From contig CAZCRG010000001.1 in assembly GCA_964501105.1 (NCBI GenBank), positions 1-60,397 of the forward strand: 60,397 bases of DNA. The letters are read 5' to 3'. Below are positions 31,035 through 40,234 of this stretch, in pieces (position 1 is the stretch's first letter; every line of letters begins with the position of its first letter). The translations under genes and the position numbers were made by a program. The notes beneath the pieces are model-generated. The model saw only the letters and a program-made list of their open reading frames with translations, was not told where the DNA came from and ran no database searches. The DNA is from BMS3B sp964501105 (lineage in GTDB: Archaea > Hydrothermarchaeota > Hydrothermarchaeia > Hydrothermarchaeales > BMS3B).

Positions 31035-34000
31035 ATGGTTTACATCTCCAGAATAAGCCTGAGGAACTTCAAGTCCTTCAGGAGGGCCAGCCTTCCAATA
31101 CCCAGGGGCTTTACCTGTATAGTCGGCCCCAACGGCTCTGGGAAGAGCAACATAGTTGATGCTATCTGCTTTGTTCTGGGAAGAAGCAGTGCCAAAAGCC
31201 TTCGAGCAGAGCGCTTCTCTGATTTAATTTTCAATGGCGGCAAAAAGGGAACACCTGCCAAGGAAGCTGAGGTTTCCATCTATTTTGACAACTCTGCAAG
31301 GGAACTTCCCTTAAACACAAGAGAGGTGAAAATCTCCAGGAGGGTGGATGCCAGCGGGAGCAGTGTATATCTCCTTAACGACAAGAGAACAACAAGAAAT
31401 GAGATTCTTGATATCCTCAGTATGGTTAATATTAATCCAGATGGCCACAATATTGTGCTTCAGGGAGATATTACAAGAATAATAGAGATGAACCCCATTG
31501 AAAGGCGTAAGATAATAGATGAAATAGCTGGAATTGCTGAATACGACGAGAGAAAAAATAAGGCACTCAGGGAACTGGAAAAGGTTCAGGACAACCTTTC
31601 AAGAGCGAAGGATGTTTTTAAAGAGATCTCCTACCAGCTCAGAAAGCTTGAAAAGGAAAAGCAGGATGCCCAGCGTTATGAGTATCTCACCAGGGAAATC
31701 AAGAGAAATAAGGCTATAGTACTCCAGTCTAAGTATTTAGAAGCTAAAGAGGACCTTGAGGAGCTTGAAAAGAATATTAAAAAATCTGAGAAAAAAATTG
31801 AAAAATTTTCTAAACATATTGAGATTCTTTCCTTAAAAAATAAAATAAAAAAGGAGCAGATTGAGAAAATCAACAGAGAAATTGTTGTAAGGGAAGAAAC
31901 TGAGCACATTGAGATTTTTAAAAAGGTTGAGAGTTTAAGAGGTCAGTTTAATCTATTGAAACATGATGTCGAAACTCTGAAGGCCGAGATTGAATCAAAA
32001 GCTTCAAGGCTCAAGGCTATAGATGAGGAGAGCTCAAAGCTACTTGAAGAGAAGAGTAAAAATGAGGAAGAAATAGAAAAGCTGAAGAGGAAAAGAACTG
32101 AAATCTCCTCGAGAGTTTCTTCTCTCAGGAAAGAGATAAGAAGTGATTACACAAGGCTCACTGAAGCTGATGAAAAAACAAGGGACAGAAGACTTGCTCT
32201 GGCTGAGGTATCAAAGAAACTGGAGGAGAAGAACTCCAGCTTTAATGAGCTTCACAGAGAGCTGGCTCTACTGAGAGATAAGGCTGAGGCAAAAGAGAAA
32301 GCTTCTGAAGAGCTCAGCAATGAAATTGAGGATAGAAAAAGGAAGCTTGCTAATGAGAGGGAGAGTTTGAGGATTCTTCAGGAGAATATTAAAAAAGCTG
32401 AAGATAGAGTTTCAGAACTCCATGCAAGAGGGCAGATTTCAAAAGACAGAGTTAAAACCCTTAAAGAGAAGCTTTTAAATATATCATCAAAGCTGGATTT
32501 TTATATTAAGGAGTACGCAAAGCTGGAGGCTGAGTACAGGGCTATTGAAAGAATTAAGAAGGGGAAGGGAAGCTTAAACAGGGCTGTGGCTGAGATTTTG
32601 AGGCTAAGGGACGAGAATATAATCTCTGGCATTTATGGCACTATAGCAGAGCTGGGAAAAGTTGAGAAGCGATATTCTAAGGCTCTGGAGGTGGCAGCAG
32701 GAGGTGGAATGCTCAATATTGTTGTGGAGAGCGACGAAGTGGCAAAGCGCTGTATTGAACACCTGAAAAAGAATAAAATAGGCAGGGCAACCTTCCTGCC
32801 TCTTAATAAGCTGAGAGGTGTGAAGAAAAGGCCAGAGGCAGAGTTTGTGGCGAGAGAAGGTATAGGCTTTGCCATAGACTTAGTACGCTTCAACAGGAAG
32901 TTCAAAAAGGCCTTTGAGCAGGTTTTCAAAAGTACTGTTGTGGTGGATGATATAGACTTTGCAAGGCAGTATATTGGCGAGGCGAGAATGGTTACTCTTG
33001 ATGGCGACCTGGTTGAAGAGAGCGGTAGGATGACAGGAGGTTACTACTATCCCTCAAGTGCTGCAAGTTTTGAGACTGTGGATGAGGAAAAGGAGAAGAT
33101 TGAGAGACTTGCATCTCAGATTAAGTCTTTAACTCATGAAAAAGAGAAACTCGAGAAAGAGCTTGAAAGAGCCAGGGAGGAGCTTGAAAGGCTGGAAGCT
33201 GAGGAGAGGAGTCTTGAGTCCGAAGTGGAGATTGGCAGGGAGAAGATAAAAGTAAAGAAAAAGGAGATTGAGGAGATTGAGACAACTCTTGCAAAAAGGG
33301 AGGCAGAACTTGTAGAGTTAAAAAAGGAGATTTTAGAGATAACAGGCAGGATAAAAGAGATTGAGCCTGAGTGGGAAAAACTCAGGAATGAAATGGAAAC
33401 GCTTCAGCAGGAGAAGGCAAAGCTGGAGGAAGAGCTTTCTTCCAGTGGAGTTGAGAGCTTTCTGGAGGAGATTAAGAAAAAGGAGGAAGAGCTCAGGAAG
33501 CTTGAAAGGGAAGCTGAAGCTGCAGGCTCAAAAATTGAAGTGATTGAAGCCAAGAATAAGGAGATTGTACAGAAGAGAGTCAGAGAGCTTGCTCTGGAGA
33601 AGGAGTCTCTTAAAGCTGAGGTTGTTGAGGGCGAGGCTGAACTGGAGAAAAGGAGTAAAGAGCTTATAGAGCTTGAGTCGAGGCTCAGGGAGGAGGAGAA
33701 CAGGGAGAGGATAATAAAGAGGGAAATTGAGAGGCTGAAAAAGAGGCGGGATTTTCTATCAAAAGGTATAAATTTGATAACAAAAAAGATTGAGGAGCTT
33801 CGGGAGAACAGGGATAAAACTCTCAGAAAGGTGGAGAAGTTCAGAATTGAAAAGGCCAGAGTGGAGGTAAATCTTGAGAACCTCATCTTATCCCTGAAGG
33901 AGTTCTCTGAGCTTGAGATTGAGCTTATTGCTCCAATAGAGACAGAAGAGATTGAAAAAGAGATAGCCAGGATGGAGGCTGAGAAGAAATCACTGGAACC

Positions 34001-34589
34001 TATAAATATGCGCGCTATAGAAGATTATGAAGTAGTGAAGGAGAAGTACGACAGGTTTGATATAAGAATAGAGAGGCTTGAAAGGGAGAAAAAAGCTATA
34101 GAGGAGCTAATGGATGAGATAGAGCACAGAAAGAAGGCAGTATTTATGGTAGTATTTGAAAATGTAGCAAAGAACTTCAGAAGTATCTTCAGGAGGCTCT
34201 CAGGCGGTGAGGCAGAGCTTTTACTTGATGAGGAGAGACCTCTCGAAGGAGGTCTGAGAATTCAAGCCAAGCCCCCTGGCAAGAACCCCCAGTATATTGA
34301 GCTCCTCTCAGGCGGCGAGAGAACTCTAACTGCCCTTTCCTTTATCTTTGCAATTCAGCGCTACCAGCCTGCACCCTTCTATGTGCTGGACGAGATAGAT
34401 ATGTTTCTCGACGACCACAATGTGAAGAAAATTTCAGAGCTTATAAAAGAGGCTTCAAAGGAGGCCCAGTTTATAGTGGTCTCTCTAAGGGACAATATGA
34501 TGCTCAATGCCGACCAGCTCTTTGGAGTTAGTAATGAGGCTGGAGTATCCAAGATATTAGGAGTGGAGCTGGAAGATGTTGGAGTATGA
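31035..34589 (+). CDS. smc: Chromosome segregation ATPase SMC
   Basis: ABC-type ATPase that organises chromosomes with kleisin ScpA. Walker A GPNGSGKSN is at about residues 32-40. Two long coiled coils (about 165-500 and 665-1020) surround a hinge (about 505-660) containing the conserved GIYGTIAELG and GGGMLNIVV segments. The C-terminal head has the ABC signature LLSGGERTL and Walker B FYVLDEIDMF. The 1184-residue length is typical. Coiled-coil positions are judged from Glu/Lys heptad-like composition. It overlaps scpA by 14 bp, which supports co-translation of complex partners. Confidence 0.97.
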   Translation: MVYISRISLRNFKSFRRASLPIPRGFTCIVGPNGSGKSNIVDAICFVLGRSSAKSLRAERFSDLIFNGGKKGTPAKEAEVSIYFDNSARELPLNTREVKISRRVDASGSSVYLLNDKRTTRNEILDILSMVNINPDGHNIVLQGDITRIIEMNPIERRKIIDEIAGIAEYDERKNKALRELEKVQDNLSRAKDVFKEISYQLRKLEKEKQDAQRYEYLTREIKRNKAIVLQSKYLEAKEDLEELEKNIKKSEKKIEKFSKHIEILSLKNKIKKEQIEKINREIVVREETEHIEIFKKVESLRGQFNLLKHDVETLKAEIESKASRLKAIDEESSKLLEEKSKNEEEIEKLKRKRTEISSRVSSLRKEIRSDYTRLTEADEKTRDRRLALAEVSKKLEEKNSSFNELHRELALLRDKAEAKEKASEELSNEIEDRKRKLANERESLRILQENIKKAEDRVSELHARGQISKDRVKTLKEKLLNISSKLDFYIKEYAKLEAEYRAIERIKKGKGSLNRAVAEILRLRDENIISGIYGTIAELGKVEKRYSKALEVAAGGGMLNIVVESDEVAKRCIEHLKKNKIGRATFLPLNKLRGVKKRPEAEFVAREGIGFAIDLVRFNRKFKKAFEQVFKSTVVVDDIDFARQYIGEARMVTLDGDLVEESGRMTGGYYYPSSAASFETVDEEKEKIERLASQIKSLTHEKEKLEKELERAREELERLEAEERSLESEVEIGREKIKVKKKEIEEIETTLAKREAELVELKKEILEITGRIKEIEPEWEKLRNEMETLQQEKAKLEEELSSSGVESFLEEIKKKEEELRKLEREAEAAGSKIEVIEAKNKEIVQKRVRELALEKESLKAEVVEGEAELEKRSKELIELESRLREEENRERIIKREIERLKKRRDFLSKGINLITKKIEELRENRDKTLRKVEKFRIEKARVEVNLENLILSLKEFSELEIELIAPIETEEIEKEIARMEAEKKSLEPINMRAIEDYEVVKEKYDRFDIRIERLEREKKAIEELMDEIEHRKKAVFMVVFENVAKNFRSIFRRLSGGEAELLLDEERPLEGGLRIQAKPPGKNPQYIELLSGGERTLTALSFIFAIQRYQPAPFYVLDEIDMFLDDHNVKKISELIKEASKEAQFIVVSLRDNMMLNADQLFGVSNEAGVSKILGVELEDVGV

Positions 34590-35253
34590 GTTTTATCCTG
34601 AGCTTCATCCTGTGGATATGCTCGTTGATCTTGTTATCTCGGAGGAGGTTGACCCCTGGGATATTGACCTGGAGGAAATCACAAGGAAGTTTATTGAGAA
34701 TGTAAGGCAGATGGTGAAGCTCAACCTCAGGCTCTCTGGAAGAACACTTCTTGCCGCTTCTGTACTTCTCAGAATAAAGTCAGAAAGGCTTCTTGAGCCA
34801 GCTACGAGGGAGGAAGAGTTTTTTGAGGCTGTAGAGGATTCTTACGAGGAGCCAAGCTATGTTGAAGTACCGCCCATAAGGGAGCCTCTGAGGAGAAGGG
34901 AGGAGAGAAAAACAAGCCTCTTTGAGCTGGTTGAGGCTCTCCAGCAGGCACTGCAGGAGGAGCTAGTAAAGAAGAACTTTCCCAGAAAGAGGAGAAGGAA
35001 GCCCAAGCTTGTTATTGAGGTGGACGAGGAGAGCATAAAGGAGAAGATCGAGAAGGTTTACCTGAAGGTTAAGAACCTCGGGAGCTATGAGCGCATAATA
35101 CGCTTCAGGGAGCTTGTTGAGAATGAGAGCAAGCTTGAAATAATTGAGACTTTGCTCTCTCTGCTCTACCTGGACTATGAAGGTAAGCTCAGGGTGTGGC
35201 AGGAGGAGATTTTTGGGGAGATATTTATCTCTCTCTTTCAGGATGGAAGTTGA
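34576..35253 (+). CDS. scpA: Segregation and condensation protein A (kleisin)
   Basis: Kleisin that bridges the SMC heads. The N-terminal domain shows the family start HPVDMLVDLVISEEVDPWDIDLEEIT (within residues 11-36), followed by the helix LRLSGRTLLAASVLLRIKSERLL that binds the SMC coiled-coil neck. A variable acidic middle leads to a C-terminal winged-helix-like end (ESKLEIIETLLSLLYLDYEGKLRVWQEE) for the SMC cap. Length of 225 residues is normal. It overlaps smc by 14 bp and is followed 18 bp later by an unknown gene. Confidence 0.93.
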   Translation: MLEYEFYPELHPVDMLVDLVISEEVDPWDIDLEEITRKFIENVRQMVKLNLRLSGRTLLAASVLLRIKSERLLEPATREEEFFEAVEDSYEEPSYVEVPPIREPLRRREERKTSLFELVEALQQALQEELVKKNFPRKRRRKPKLVIEVDEESIKEKIEKVYLKVKNLGSYERIIRFRELVENESKLEIIETLLSLLYLDYEGKLRVWQEEIFGEIFISLFQDGS

Positions 35254-35271
35254 TGGGATTAACTCTTTGCC

Positions 35272-35760
35272 ATGTTAATAATTTCCCAGCCTCCCATGAG
35301 CAGTAGAGCATTTTCTGCCAGCGACAGAAAGTTACTTCAGGACTACAGAGAATTTACTTTAAAGATAAAGGGGCTTCTCAGTGAAGTAGGTAGAACCCTT
35401 AACAGAAATTTTAGATTTATCTCCAGCTCAGAAGTAGCTTCTGGAGATGGATATTTCTATATCAGCCTCCTTTCAGGTGATATTGATATAAGCCCCGGGG
35501 TTAAGGTTGGTGAAGAGTATATTATAAAGCCTGTGCTCTGGCTCTCAGCAAATGCACAGGGTGAGCTTGAAAGTCTTGGCTATTATCAGGATGAGGAATT
35601 TCCGGAATACTATATCAAGGAGCTTGAGCTCTCCAACAGCTTCTTTGATAAGAGCTTTGAAGAGCAGCTTAAGGAAGTGGAGGAGCTTTACCTCAGCGAA
35701 ATTAGAAGGCTGAAGCTTCTTGGAGTAATAAGCGAGTTTTCACCTACCTTTATGGGGTAG
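35272..35760 (+). CDS. Unknown protein downstream of smc-scpA
   Basis: Unrecognised protein of up to 162 residues; an in-frame ATG at 35296 would remove eight. It begins with a basic helix-like region (ASDRKLLQDYREFTLKIKGLLSEV), then beta-rich segments (GYFYISLLSGDIDISPG, EYIIKPVLWLSA) and an acidic C-terminal helix (EEQLKEVEELYLSEIRRLKLLG). The position is where some genomes encode ScpB, but the winged-helix pattern of ScpB is not evident. Its last 21 bp overlap the convergent methyltransferase-like gene. A link to chromosome segregation is suggested only by location. Confidence 0.65.
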   Translation: MLIISQPPMSSRAFSASDRKLLQDYREFTLKIKGLLSEVGRTLNRNFRFISSSEVASGDGYFYISLLSGDIDISPGVKVGEEYIIKPVLWLSANAQGELESLGYYQDEEFPEYYIKELELSNSFFDKSFEEQLKEVEELYLSEIRRLKLLGVISEFSPTFMG

Positions 35761-36312
35761 GGGTATTAAAAAGGGCACCCTTTTCTTGTACTCCTTATAT
35801 CCCCTAAGCTCTTCTTCCAGCTTTTTTTCTTCAAGGAATGCGCCAACAATAAGATAAAGTGTTAATAGAATATAACTTTCAAAATCATGAAAGGTTATAA
35901 CAGGTGAAGCCCAGATAAATATAATACCACCAAGATACTGGGGATGTCTTACAATACCATATAACCCTCTGTCTATAAGTTTTCCTTTTGTGAATTTAAG
36001 TCCAAAAAACTCCTTCACACCAGACTGAATGAAAGCTATCCCGAAGATTACCACTCCTGTAATTTTTAGTATTATTACTAATACGAATAAAATCCCTTCA
36101 AATTTTACAATTATTGGTGATTCAGCTCGATGAATAAACCAGTATAGTGAAAAAGGAAGGAAAGAAACAAAGCTGAGAATATTATAGCTGAACCTGTAGG
36201 TTTTGTAAGGGAGTTTTAGTGTTGATAGAAAAACACACTTAAAGCATCTTGCTGCTGTTATACTATGGATTAAAGCAAAGGATGAAAATAAAAGTAAGGT
36301 CTCGACGTACAT
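35740..36312 (-). CDS. Membrane methyltransferase, isoprenylcysteine/phospholipid type (ICMT/PEMT-like)
   Basis: A 190-residue membrane protein with about five hydrophobic helices. The C-terminal half has the family SAM-binding signature: GLYGIVRHPQYLGG (about residues 127-140), followed by an Glu-Glu pair in LEEKKLEEELRGYKEYKKRVPFLIP. Such enzymes methylate a lipid or prenylated molecule on the membrane. The substrate is unknown. It is a single gene, convergent with the preceding plus-strand gene, overlapping by 21 bp. Base composition is AT-rich compared with its neighbours. Confidence 0.82.
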   Translation of the reverse strand: MYVETLLLFSSFALIHSITAARCFKCVFLSTLKLPYKTYRFSYNILSFVSFLPFSLYWFIHRAESPIIVKFEGILFVLVIILKITGVVIFGIAFIQSGVKEFFGLKFTKGKLIDRGLYGIVRHPQYLGGIIFIWASPVITFHDFESYILLTLYLIVGAFLEEKKLEEELRGYKEYKKRVPFLIPLPHKGR

Positions 36313-36370
36313 ATAATAACCTCAACTTCATAGTAAAAAAGTTTTTCTTTCCCACAGCTTTATTAAATGC

Positions 36371-37003
36371 ATGCGCTATCTTGACAATCTTGATACTGAA
36401 TTTGAGATAAAAATTGTTGATGCAGAGCTTAAGGGAGTGAAGGTTCAGCCCTCCAGTAGTGAGTTCAGGGGCTTCAGAGAGGAGAAGTTCGAGGAGATAA
36501 GGCAGAGTTATGACATTAAAACCATAAAGGACCATCCCATTATCAGAGCCTACAGAGACTTCTACTGGAGAGTTGGAATAGACCCCACAAAGATCAGGCC
36601 CAGCAGTGAGGCATTGATAAGAAGGGTGCTCCAGGGCAGGAGTATTCCTGAAATTAATAATGTGGTGGATGCCTATAACCTTGCTTCTATGCTCACCTTT
36701 ATTTCTATTGGTGCCTATGATAGAGAAAAGCTGGAGGGAGAACTTACCCTGAGAAGGTCTCACGGCGAGAGCTTCACAGGCATAGGGGGGAAGAAGTTAA
36801 TTACTAAAGGTGAGATTGTGGTGAGCGATGAGGAAAAGATTATAAACATCTTCCCCTATAGAGATGCCGAGGCTACCAAGGTTACTGAGGATACTTCTGA
36901 AGTGCTCTTTCTCTTTTCAGGAGTTAAGGGGATAGAGAAGAGCTACCTTGAAGAAGCAGCTGAGAAAACCCTTGAAATTGTGAGGCGCTTCTGTGTGGTG
37001 TGA
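36371..37003 (+). CDS. B3/B4 domain protein (PheRS beta-like editing fold)
   Basis: A 210-residue stand-alone version of the B3/B4 domain otherwise found in the beta subunit of phenylalanyl-tRNA synthetase. Motifs include KDHPIIRAYRDFYWRVGIDPTKIRPSSEAL (within residues 52-82), the DAYNLASMLTFISIGAYD region (about 102-119) and the C-terminal SGVKGIEK. Free-standing members may edit mischarged tRNA or act on amino-acid derivatives; function here is not established. Its stop codon is directly followed by the ATG of the sugar-kinase homologue. Confidence 0.85.
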   Translation: MRYLDNLDTEFEIKIVDAELKGVKVQPSSSEFRGFREEKFEEIRQSYDIKTIKDHPIIRAYRDFYWRVGIDPTKIRPSSEALIRRVLQGRSIPEINNVVDAYNLASMLTFISIGAYDREKLEGELTLRRSHGESFTGIGGKKLITKGEIVVSDEEKIINIFPYRDAEATKVTEDTSEVLFLFSGVKGIEKSYLEEAAEKTLEIVRRFCVV

Positions 37004-38176
37004 ATGTACTACTCCTGCGGCTTAAAGCAGGCCAGAGCAAGGCTTGATAGTAAACTGATAGTGGCCTTCAATGCCTGCCTGGATCTTGTAAAGTACATTA
37101 AAGCTGGGGAGCTTGAAGCTCTGGAGCTCTCAGGAGAGCTTTCCCCCCTTAAAGAATGTATTGCCAGAGAGGAGCAGAGCGAGATAGCTGTGTCTCAATC
37201 AACTCTGGATTATCTTATCAAAAGCTTGGGTTATGATGAGAAGAGGGCGGGGGGTTTAGTTGGGCAGGCTGCCAGAGAGGTACCAAATCTCGGGGTTGAG
37301 GTTTATTCTCATATTGCAGCAAAGTGCAGGGAGCTTACTGGACTTTTTTCTGATAGGGTTTTAATCTCCACCAGCCATGGCTTTAGACCAGCTCCTGATT
37401 TCAGTGAAGACTGCATTCCTCCCAGCCACTTTGTCATGGAGTTTGAAAAGGGCCTTGAGGTCTTTGGAAAAGAGCTCAAAAGTTCAACAAGATTTATTGC
37501 CACCCATGACAGTTATGCCTTTGATTTTATTCTTGACGAGCAGTTCTTTGAGAGCATTAAGGAAGAAGTGGGAAAGATAAACAAGGCTGTGCTCTCTGGA
37601 TTTCATCTTGTTCTTGAAGCACAGGCCTCTAAAATTAGAAGGGTTGAGAAAATTATTGAGGAGTGGAGGGAGATTAACCCCCATATTTTTATTCATCTTG
37701 AGCTGGGGCAGTTTCAGAGTGAGAAGGCATTAAAGGAGACTGAGAAGCTTTTTCCTCTTGTGGATTCTCTTGGATTGAATGAGGAGGAGCTGAGGTATAT
37801 AACAGGAGAGGAAGGGCTTGAAGAAGGTCTTTCTTTTCTTGCAGAGAAGACAGAGAGGGTGCTCTTTCACAGCCAGCACTGCTCTGCCCTTATCACCTCT
37901 CAGGATAACCTGAAGGAGGCAAAGGCTGCTCTGCAGTTTGCCTCCCTATGCTCTGCCTATAAAGTTCTCCACGGGAGGGTTCCCTCTATCAGGGAGATGG
38001 AGAGCTTTTCTCCTCCAAGACCGAGTAGGCATGGGATTAAGATTAGTCAGAGGCTTAGGAGGCTTGAGCTGGATGGAAAAAAGACAGTAGCTGTTCCTTC
38101 TCTCTATGTTGAGAAGCCCAGAAGCCTCGTTGGGGCTGGCGACACCTTTGCTGTTGCCTATGCCCTGGTGATTTAG
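37004..38176 (+). CDS. ADP-dependent phosphofructokinase/glucokinase family protein
   Basis: Homologue of the ADP-specific sugar kinases of archaeal glycolysis, 390 residues, shorter than the usual 450 or so. The N-terminal FNACLDLVKY corresponds to the family's sugar-binding NxNxD region; GLNEEEL (about residues 257-263) is the Mg-binding NxxE motif; the catalytic Asp is in SLVGAGDTFAV near the C-terminus. An internal ISTSHGFRPAPDF segment is where sugar-phosphate contacts usually occur. Divergence and shorter length make the substrate uncertain. It abuts the B3/B4 gene. Confidence 0.8.
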   Translation: MYYSCGLKQARARLDSKLIVAFNACLDLVKYIKAGELEALELSGELSPLKECIAREEQSEIAVSQSTLDYLIKSLGYDEKRAGGLVGQAAREVPNLGVEVYSHIAAKCRELTGLFSDRVLISTSHGFRPAPDFSEDCIPPSHFVMEFEKGLEVFGKELKSSTRFIATHDSYAFDFILDEQFFESIKEEVGKINKAVLSGFHLVLEAQASKIRRVEKIIEEWREINPHIFIHLELGQFQSEKALKETEKLFPLVDSLGLNEEELRYITGEEGLEEGLSFLAEKTERVLFHSQHCSALITSQDNLKEAKAALQFASLCSAYKVLHGRVPSIREMESFSPPRPSRHGIKISQRLRRLELDGKKTVAVPSLYVEKPRSLVGAGDTFAVAYALVI

Positions 38177-38238
38177 AATTTTTAAAGCTTAACTCACTCC
38201 AGCATTAATTACCAACGATAACCTCCAGCGAAAGGGTA

Positions 38239-39315
38239 ATGATAGATAAATTTGAGCCTCGCTGGATTGCCTGGGAAATTTCCCAGAGATGTAATTTAAG
38301 CTGTGTCCATTGCAGGGCAGAGGGGGCCATGGATAAGGAGAAAGGTCCCAGCACTGAGATGGCAAAGAAGATTATTGATGACATAGCCAGCTATGCCAAG
38401 CCTGTGCTTGTTTTAAGTGGAGGGGAACCCCTTCTGAGAGAGGACATCTTTGAACTTGCAGAATATGGTACTAAAAGGGGCCTCAGGATGGCCATGGCTA
38501 CCAATGGTCTTCTTGTAAATGACAATGTGGCAGAGAAAATAAAGGAGAGCGGCATAAAAATAGTATCATTGAGCCTGGATGGCGCCAGCGAGGAGGTTCA
38601 CGACAACTTCAGACAGGTGAAAGGAGCCTTTAAGGGGGCCATAAGGGCTGCTAAAATCCTGAAAAAGCATGGTATCCCCTTTATTATTAATTCCTCCTTC
38701 ACAAAGCGCAATCAGGAGGAGATTCCCAAGGTTTATAAGCTTGCAAAAGAGCTTGGCGCAACAGCCTGGTATATGTTTATGATTGTCCCCACTGGCAGGG
38801 GAAAGGAGATAATGGAGGAGCTTATAAGCAAAGAGGATTACGAGAAGATTTTGAACTGGCACTATGAGATGGAAAAGGAGGAGAAGGAGCTTTTAGTCAG
38901 ACCTACCTGCGCCCCCATGTACTACAGAATATTCATGCAGCGAGCCAAGGAGGAGGGGATAAAATTTGAGAGGCGCAACCTGAGTTTCTCCACAGGAGGA
39001 AGCAAAGGCTGTATTGCCGGACAGCTCATAGCTCTGATAAATCACAAGGGCGATGTTTACCCCTGCTCTTACTTCCCTCTCAGCGCTGGCAATATTTATG
39101 AGAAGAGCTTCAAAGAAATATGGGAGGAGAGCGAACTCTTCAAAAAGCTGAGGGACTTCAAAAGCTATAAGGGCAAGTGTGGTGCCTGCGAGTATATCAA
39201 TGTCTGTGGCGGCTGCAGGGCAAGAGCCTACGCCATGACAGGTGATTATCTCGATGAGGAGCCCTTCTGCAGCTATGTGCCCGGGAAGTTGAGAAAGGCT
39301 GGCAGTCAGCTTTAA
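38239..39315 (+). CDS. Radical SAM/SPASM protein, AhbC/AhbD/NirJ-like
   Basis: Radical S-adenosylmethionine enzyme of 358 residues. The SAM cluster is CNLSCVHC (Cys18, 22, 25), followed by the LSGGEPLL motif. A C-terminal SPASM region for extra [4Fe-4S] clusters runs through CSYFPLSAGNI, CGACEYINVCGGCRAR and a final EEPFC. The closing GGCRARAYAMTGDYL resembles alternative heme-synthesis enzymes AhbC/AhbD and NirJ, but also peptide-modifying or cofactor-modifying members. No heme genes are adjacent, so the substrate is left open. A ferredoxin gene follows by 30 bp. Confidence 0.87.
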   Translation: MIDKFEPRWIAWEISQRCNLSCVHCRAEGAMDKEKGPSTEMAKKIIDDIASYAKPVLVLSGGEPLLREDIFELAEYGTKRGLRMAMATNGLLVNDNVAEKIKESGIKIVSLSLDGASEEVHDNFRQVKGAFKGAIRAAKILKKHGIPFIINSSFTKRNQEEIPKVYKLAKELGATAWYMFMIVPTGRGKEIMEELISKEDYEKILNWHYEMEKEEKELLVRPTCAPMYYRIFMQRAKEEGIKFERRNLSFSTGGSKGCIAGQLIALINHKGDVYPCSYFPLSAGNIYEKSFKEIWEESELFKKLRDFKSYKGKCGACEYINVCGGCRARAYAMTGDYLDEEPFCSYVPGKLRKAGSQL

Positions 39316-39345
39316 TTTACATGGTTACCTCTTTTTTATTAATCT

Positions 39346-39534
39346 ATGATACCTGTTGTGGATCAGAGAGCCTGCATTGGCTGCGGGGCCTGCGAGAGGC
39401 TATGCCCCGAGGTTTTCAGGTTAATAAATCATAAAAGCAATGTTGTTGACGCTGAGGCATGTGATACCTGCGACTGTGAAAAGGTTTTAGAGGAATGTAA
39501 ACCAAGAGCTATTACACTTTATGACGACTTCTAA
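39346..39534 (+). CDS. Small ferredoxin
   Basis: A 62-residue electron carrier. One standard [4Fe-4S] motif is visible: CIGCGACERLCP at about residues 10-21. The partner Cys is in LEECKPRAI near the end. An extra CDTCDC stretch (about 39-44) takes the place where a second cluster motif would be, so one cluster is more likely than two. It lies between a radical SAM gene, which needs a reductant, and radB, which it overlaps by 14 bp. Confidence 0.9.
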   Translation: MIPVVDQRACIGCGACERLCPEVFRLINHKSNVVDAEACDTCDCEKVLEECKPRAITLYDDF

Positions 39535-40234
39535 AGATGTGCTGGAGCCCTACAGGGGGAGAAAAGAGTCCTGGAAGATACCCTTAAACTGTAGCTTAGA
39601 TGATATCCTCTCTGGAGGAATAGAGGCAGGTGTTATAACCCAGATTTATGGCCCTCCCGGCGTGGGGAAGACCAACCTCTGCATAGTCACAACTGTAAAT
39701 ACTGTAAGGCTTGATAAGAGAGTTGTTTTTATTGATACTGAGGGCAGCCACAGCTTTGAGAGACTCCTCCAGGTGGCAGGCAGGGACTACGAGAGGGTTC
39801 TTGATGCACTCCACTTTTATGAGGCCCATACATTTGAGGAGCAGGAGTTTATTATAGAAAATCTGAATCACATTCTGGATGAAAGCTTTGGCTTGATTGT
39901 TCTGGACAGTGCAGTTGCTCTGTACAGAGTTCTCAGGGACGACGACTCAGCTCATGATTTAAACAGGAGGCTGAGCAGGCAAATGGCAAAGCTTTTAGAG
40001 CTGGCCAAGCGCTACAATCTTGCAGTGGTGGTAACAAATCAGGTCTACTCTTCTCTCGGCAATCCTGCCAAGGAGCCTGTGGCTGGTGATGTTCTCAGGT
40101 ACTGGAGCAAGGCAATAATAGAGCTTAAGAAGAATGGAAAGGAGAGGGAGGCTGTGCTTAAAAGACACCGCTCCATGCCTGAAGATTTGAGTGTGAGGTT
40201 CAGAATTTCAGAAGGAGGGATAGAGGGTGTCTGA
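39521..40234 (+). CDS. radB: DNA repair and recombination protein RadB
   Basis: RecA/RadA-superfamily ATPase of 237 residues without the N-terminal DNA-binding domain of RadA, which is the mark of euryarchaeal RadB. Walker A GPPGVGKTN is at about residues 43-51, and Walker B is SFGLIVLDSAVALYR. The VVVTNQVYSS loop matches the family. It is a paralogue that modulates RadA in homologous recombination. It overlaps the ferredoxin gene by 14 bp and the next gene by 8 bp; ferredoxin coupling is unexpected for a recombination protein. Confidence 0.94.
   Translation: MTTSKDVLEPYRGRKESWKIPLNCSLDDILSGGIEAGVITQIYGPPGVGKTNLCIVTTVNTVRLDKRVVFIDTEGSHSFERLLQVAGRDYERVLDALHFYEAHTFEEQEFIIENLNHILDESFGLIVLDSAVALYRVLRDDDSAHDLNRRLSRQMAKLLELAKRYNLAVVVTNQVYSSLGNPAKEPVAGDVLRYWSKAIIELKKNGKEREAVLKRHRSMPEDLSVRFRISEGGIEGV

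Noticed and set aside
35272..35760. Assignment of the gene after scpA as ScpB
   Set aside because: The double winged-helix pattern and typical ScpB motifs are not visible; only location supports it.
38239..39315. Firm assignment of the radical SAM protein as AhbC or AhbD
   Set aside because: The SPASM end fits, but other SPASM proteins share it, and no heme-synthesis gene is nearby.
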